From Zancudomyces culisetae (taxonomy: Eukaryota; Kickxellomycota; Harpellomycetes; Harpellales; Legeriomycetaceae): 20,138 nt of DNA. The DNA lies in assembly GCA_001969505.1 (NCBI GenBank), contig LSSK01000634.1, positions 1 to 20,138 on the forward strand, written 5' to 3'. A model generated the notes under the pieces. The model ran no database searches. It was not told the origin of the DNA and saw only the letters and a list, made by a program, of their open reading frames with translations. Below, one piece after another: positions 16,961 to 20,138 of this stretch; the stretch's first letter is position 1; every line of letters starts with the position of its first letter. Both the position numbers and the translations under genes were made by a program.

Positions 16961-19245
16961 ATGCACACCTACAACTTGGGACAGCGAATTAAAGTTGTAG
17001 GAAAAGGGCCCGGTACAATAAAATATGTCGGTAAATTACATGGCCAGGAGGGTTTATGGCTAGGGATAGAGTGGGATTTTGAAGGAATTGGGAAGAATAA
17101 TGGCGATTACAAAGGCAAAAAATATTTCAACTGCATGTAACTAAACATATTTGTATTTTTATTAGTGTTTCTATACTTAACTTAGCAAATATGAATGTAA
17201 AAAAACTTGTATCTTGATAAGTTTTATACTTCTCTTTTTTTGGTAGAAAATCAAAAAACTCGGGTTCATTTATAAATGCGAGTTCAAAGAAGATCAATGT
17301 CGGGGTAGACCTATTTGAGGCGATCTATGATCGATATGTAAGGCAAAATCTTGAATACAATGCCAAAGAATTACCTTTAACTATCGACGATCGATATGGA
17401 AGCATCGAGGCTATTGGATTCGAAAAAATTATAAACGAACAAAGGTTAGAAAAGCTAAATGAATCTAAATCTAAATCTAACGTCTGTACTAAAAACGTGG
17501 ATTTTGTATTTACAGACTATTCCTGATACTGAATGGTATTTGTTGTCTATTTTAAAGCAACTCTTCATAACTTATTGCTATAGAAATCTCGAAAATCTAC
17601 GTGCCATTAATCTGGAAAACAGTCTTGTCGATAGAGTAGAAAAATTAACCCGGGCGTTGATACTTCAGGTTAAAAACGTTGTTGAACTGAATCTGAGTTG
17701 TAATCTCATTTGTGATTGGAGACAGGTGCAATTAATCGGCAAATTGCTGACAAGGCTGGAATCACTATCGTTGAGTGGAAATCAAATATCTTTTTTCCCT
17801 ACCTGTACAAGTCATGAAGAATCTGCTACGCTCGAAAGAGGCTCACTAAAAAACCTGCTTTTAGATGATAGTAGCCCCATTTCATTCAACAGTCTAACCT
17901 ATCTAAACTTGTCTGCCACCATGATTAGCTGGGAAAAAGTAAATACAGTTAATTATACATTCTAATTCATTTGTCTGTAAGGGTGATATTGTTGAACCCC
18001 AACGACCTTTGTTGCTGCTTTTTTTTAATTCACATTATGTGTCTATTCTATACACATTGAGCTTAACATTTGTCCATAAATCTCTGGGGGGGGGTACCCT
18101 CAACCATCAAAACTACTAACTTTATCATTGCCATTTTTAGGTTTTAGCTCTAGAAAACACAGATTTTCCCAACTTAAAAGAGCTCGTTTTATGTGAAAAC
18201 CGGATAGAAAAGCTCAGCTTTGTATCTAGTGAATGCTTTGCATGCCTAGAAAAACTTGATTTATCAAACAACTTTATTGCGGATAGTTCCGAGCTAAACT
18301 TCATTAGCCACTTACCGAGGTGCGTAACATGGATACTAAAAAAAATTATGCTCCGTCTTTGTAACATACTATAAATTTAATGCTAACTATATCCTGTAAT
18401 ACAATAGACTAAAACACATTAGTGTTTCTGGTAATCCATTGGACCGAATAGCACCACCTTCTTACTTGGTTAGCAAAGATACCAACATCTGGAAAAACGT
18501 AACTACCATCGAGGCGAATGATATAAACATTTCTGATTGGACCTGTGTCTCAGATCTTGATTTATTCCCAAATTTAAGCGAGTTGGGGCTTCGAAGATCA
18601 AAGTTAACTCTTAAAAACAAGGACCACTCAGCCATACGAGCACACATCGTTGGGCGGCTTAAACGACTTGTAAAACTAAACGGTACCACCATTTCTGCAT
18701 CTGAAAGACGTGAACTTGAGCTTATTTACATAAATGATGTCCGGACGGAAACGAAAACTATAAAGAGCAGCGGCTCATCTAATATTGATAATATAGTCAG
18801 ACTACATCCCCGGTATATCGAGCTGTGTAACAAATTTGGATTTTCTGTAGAGCCTACTCTAGATACAAAAGTAGTACATGCAAATTCTGGTCCACTTTCT
18901 AATCTGAAATCCAGGGTGCTACTCTTGAACATCCTGCTGATCAAACATGCAGCCATTGACTCTGATGATAATGAGTACGACTTGCTGATAAACGAGACTC
19001 CCTACCGTCATTATGGGCCGTCCTCGACTATTTCAAGAAAATTCACACCATCTACTTCTATCCTACAATTCAAAGCGATTATCCCCAGACTTTTTAAACA
19101 AAATGCGCTAAAAGTCGGTGAGATATATCGCAAAGTTGGTTTGGGAGCCGAAGGAAGCATGTTTATCGAATTGGATAATTTATCCAGAGATCTACACTTT
19201 TATGATGTACAGAACTCTGAGAGTATTTATGTTACTGTTTGTTAA
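16961..19245 (+). CDS. TBCE: Tubulin-folding cofactor E (TBCE), five exons
   Basis: TBCE captures alpha-tubulin and helps assemble the alpha/beta heterodimer with cofactors C and D. Exons: 16961-17136, 17247-17444, 17584-17938, 18141-18319 and 18408-19245 (stop TAA), giving 581 residues with all phases consistent (human about 527). The N-terminus is a CAP-Gly domain split between exons 1 and 2 (G-K-G-P-G-T-I-K-Y-V-G, W-L-G-I-E-W-D, G-K-N-N-G, Y-F-N-C, then S-G-S-F-I). Leucine-rich repeats follow in exons 3-5 (L-R-A-I-N-L, V-E-L-N-L-S-C-N, L-E-S-L-S-L-S-G-N, L-T-Y-L-N-L-S). The C-terminus is a ubiquitin-like domain ending R-D-L-H-F-Y-D-V-Q-N. The CAP-Gly GKNDG motif reads GKNNG. Intron 2 uses an unusual GTTAGA donor and was chosen by phase and family alignment, so that junction is the weakest. 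Intron 3 has a perfect TACTAAC branch site (18114-18120); intron 4 has TGCTAAC. Confidence 0.93.
18086..18094 (+). repeat. G9 homopolymer in TBCE intron 3
   Basis: Nine consecutive G within an otherwise AT-rich intron, about 20 bases upstream of the branch site. The length could be misread by sequencing. Confidence 0.8.
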
Positions 19246-19317
19246 TGTCCACATCAGCCGGGTAGACCAGTTGTATTCTTCTACTGAATGCTGTGATGGA
19301 AATGATAAATTGCCTAA

Positions 19318-19323
19318 AATAAA
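19318..19323 (+). terminator. Possible TBCE polyadenylation signal
   Basis: AATAAA 73 bases after the TBCE stop codon and 160 bases before the MPP6 ATG, a reasonable position for 3' end formation in this tight tandem pair. Confidence 0.45.
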
Positions 19324-19482
19324 GCCTATTTTTCCGCCAGTTGAAACCTGGGCCAAAAAAAAAAATTTTTTTCCAATAGGGAATCGTTCTTGACTGGATA
19401 AATCAACTGGTTTCTCTTATAGGAAAACTAGGCTGCTCTTTCTTTACACAGCTTAGATGAAATTTTGAAAACCATTTACACT

Positions 19483-20075
19483 ATGGACAAGCGACCGCTG
19501 CACGTAGGCTCTTTATCGAGCAAACTAAAAACTATGAAGGTAATAAATTCAACGTTTACTAAATTTGACCTCTTAATAATGATTTGGCACGCTCTGAAAA
19601 TCGCTATTTTTTTAAATACCTTGCTTAACACACTGAAAGCGCCATAAAGCGAGTCTAACACACGTCGTAAACGAAAATTACTACTAGTTTTTTTTTCCTG
19701 TACAATAAAAGCTATAAAGAAATACTTTTCATTACGCCTTTTTAGTTTATGCAAAGAGAAAAGGTAGATGAAATCTATAAAGATCAGCAAAGCAAGGCCG
19801 CAAGCATTTCAAACGAAGAGAAATGGTATATACCTGGTACACATACACTAAAAAACACCGTCTCGAAAGATGCAACTAAGAATAGCAAAAAGAAATTCAA
19901 AATCAGTGTAATTTCAGCCTCAACTCAATTTAACCTTGAACGAATTCCTCAAGAAAGCGATGGCTTTGAACCAAAAGGCCCTGCAGAAACATCGACGAAG
20001 AAAAATGAACTCCAGTCCACTGATGACAATGTAGTAGGTCGAAGATCTTTTGGTGCTTTGAATACCTCAGGACCG
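19483..20075 (+). CDS. MPP6: MPP6-like nuclear exosome RNA-binding cofactor, 5' part
   Basis: Exon 1 is 19483-19539 and exon 2 is 19746-20075, joined across a 206-base intron (donor GTAATA, acceptor TTTTTAG). A GTAAGA donor at 20076 starts a further intron, so the gene runs past the right edge; 129 residues are visible. The marker is L-S-S-K-L-K-T-M-K-F-M-Q-R at the exon junction, matching the conserved N-terminal L-S-x-x-L-x-x-M-K-F-M-Q-R of M-phase phosphoprotein 6. It is followed about 20 residues later by E-E-K-W-Y, like the S-E-E-H-W-Y of the human protein, and then by G-R-R-S-F-G, like the family G-R-x-S/T-F-G motif. In yeast and animals MPP6 binds the Rrp6-containing exosome and helps recruit the Mtr4 helicase. 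The start is the first ATG in frame; a tiny out-of-frame ATG ORF (19456-19467) precedes it in the leader. Extra C-terminal exons are expected but not visible. Confidence 0.82.
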
Positions 20076-20138
20076 GTAAGAATCTAGTACACTTTTATTT
20101 TTTCCCTGTGTCCGCATTTCCTTGTTTAAAACATTGTC

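Noticed and set aside
14493-19245. Possible CUG reassignment (Ser or Ala)
   Set aside because: CTG falls on conserved leucines, for example in G-Y-G-L-T-E of the synthetase and in the LRR segments of TBCE.
19383-19461. Short frame with D-W-I-N-Q-L-V, reminiscent of a calponin-homology start
   Set aside because: Too short, no ATG, stops at TGA and lies in the TBCE/MPP6 spacer.

Overview
The window is nuclear DNA of an AT-rich, intron-rich fungus. Seven genes are recognised with good confidence and an eighth runs off the left edge. Five of the eight have spliceosomal introns of about 67-360 bases, with varied GT 5' splice sites and, in places, TACTAAC-like branch points. CTG reads as leucine at conserved positions (the G-Y-G-L-T-E motif of the acyl-CoA synthetase, LRR leucines of the tubulin cofactor), so this is not a CUG-Ser/Ala yeast. 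A SMG9-like NMD factor, a PRCC homologue and a seven-intron PIG-S argue against budding and fission yeast and suggest an intron-rich, possibly early-diverging fungal lineage. The exact taxon cannot be fixed from the window.

Layout. 1-466 (-): N-terminal part of a START-like/DUF3074-like protein. 467-3420: gene-poor AT-rich DNA with a 26-bp minisatellite and a 10-bp purine tandem repeat. About 3.5-5.3 kb (+): SMG9-like gene with an unresolved 5' end. 5619-6433 (-): ribosomal protein uS15 (RPS13), two exons. 7364-9910 (-): GPI transamidase subunit PIG-S/Gpi17, eight exons. 10601-12492 (+): U4/U6 snRNP protein PRP3, three exons. 12489-13632 (-): PRCC-type splicing factor, two exons, overlapping PRP3 tail to tail inside a single CTAG. 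14493-16559 (+): intronless long-chain acyl-CoA synthetase. 16961-19245 (+): tubulin cofactor E, five exons. 19483-20075+ (+): exosome cofactor MPP6, continuing past the right edge.

The genes are mostly housekeeping: RNA surveillance and processing (SMG9, PRP3, PRCC, MPP6), translation (uS15), the secretory pathway (PIG-S), lipid activation and tubulin folding. They are not an operon or an obvious cluster. Exon models were built by hand from reading frame, splice signals and remembered family sequence patterns, with no alignment or transcript data. No mobile element, tRNA, rRNA, CRISPR array or novel multi-gene system was found. The items most worth checking are the SMG9 5' end (three in-frame ORFs split by UGA), the shared-stop overlap of PRP3 and PRCC, a G-quadruplex-type motif in the SMG9 gene, and frame-preserving alternative acceptors in PRP3 and PIG-S.
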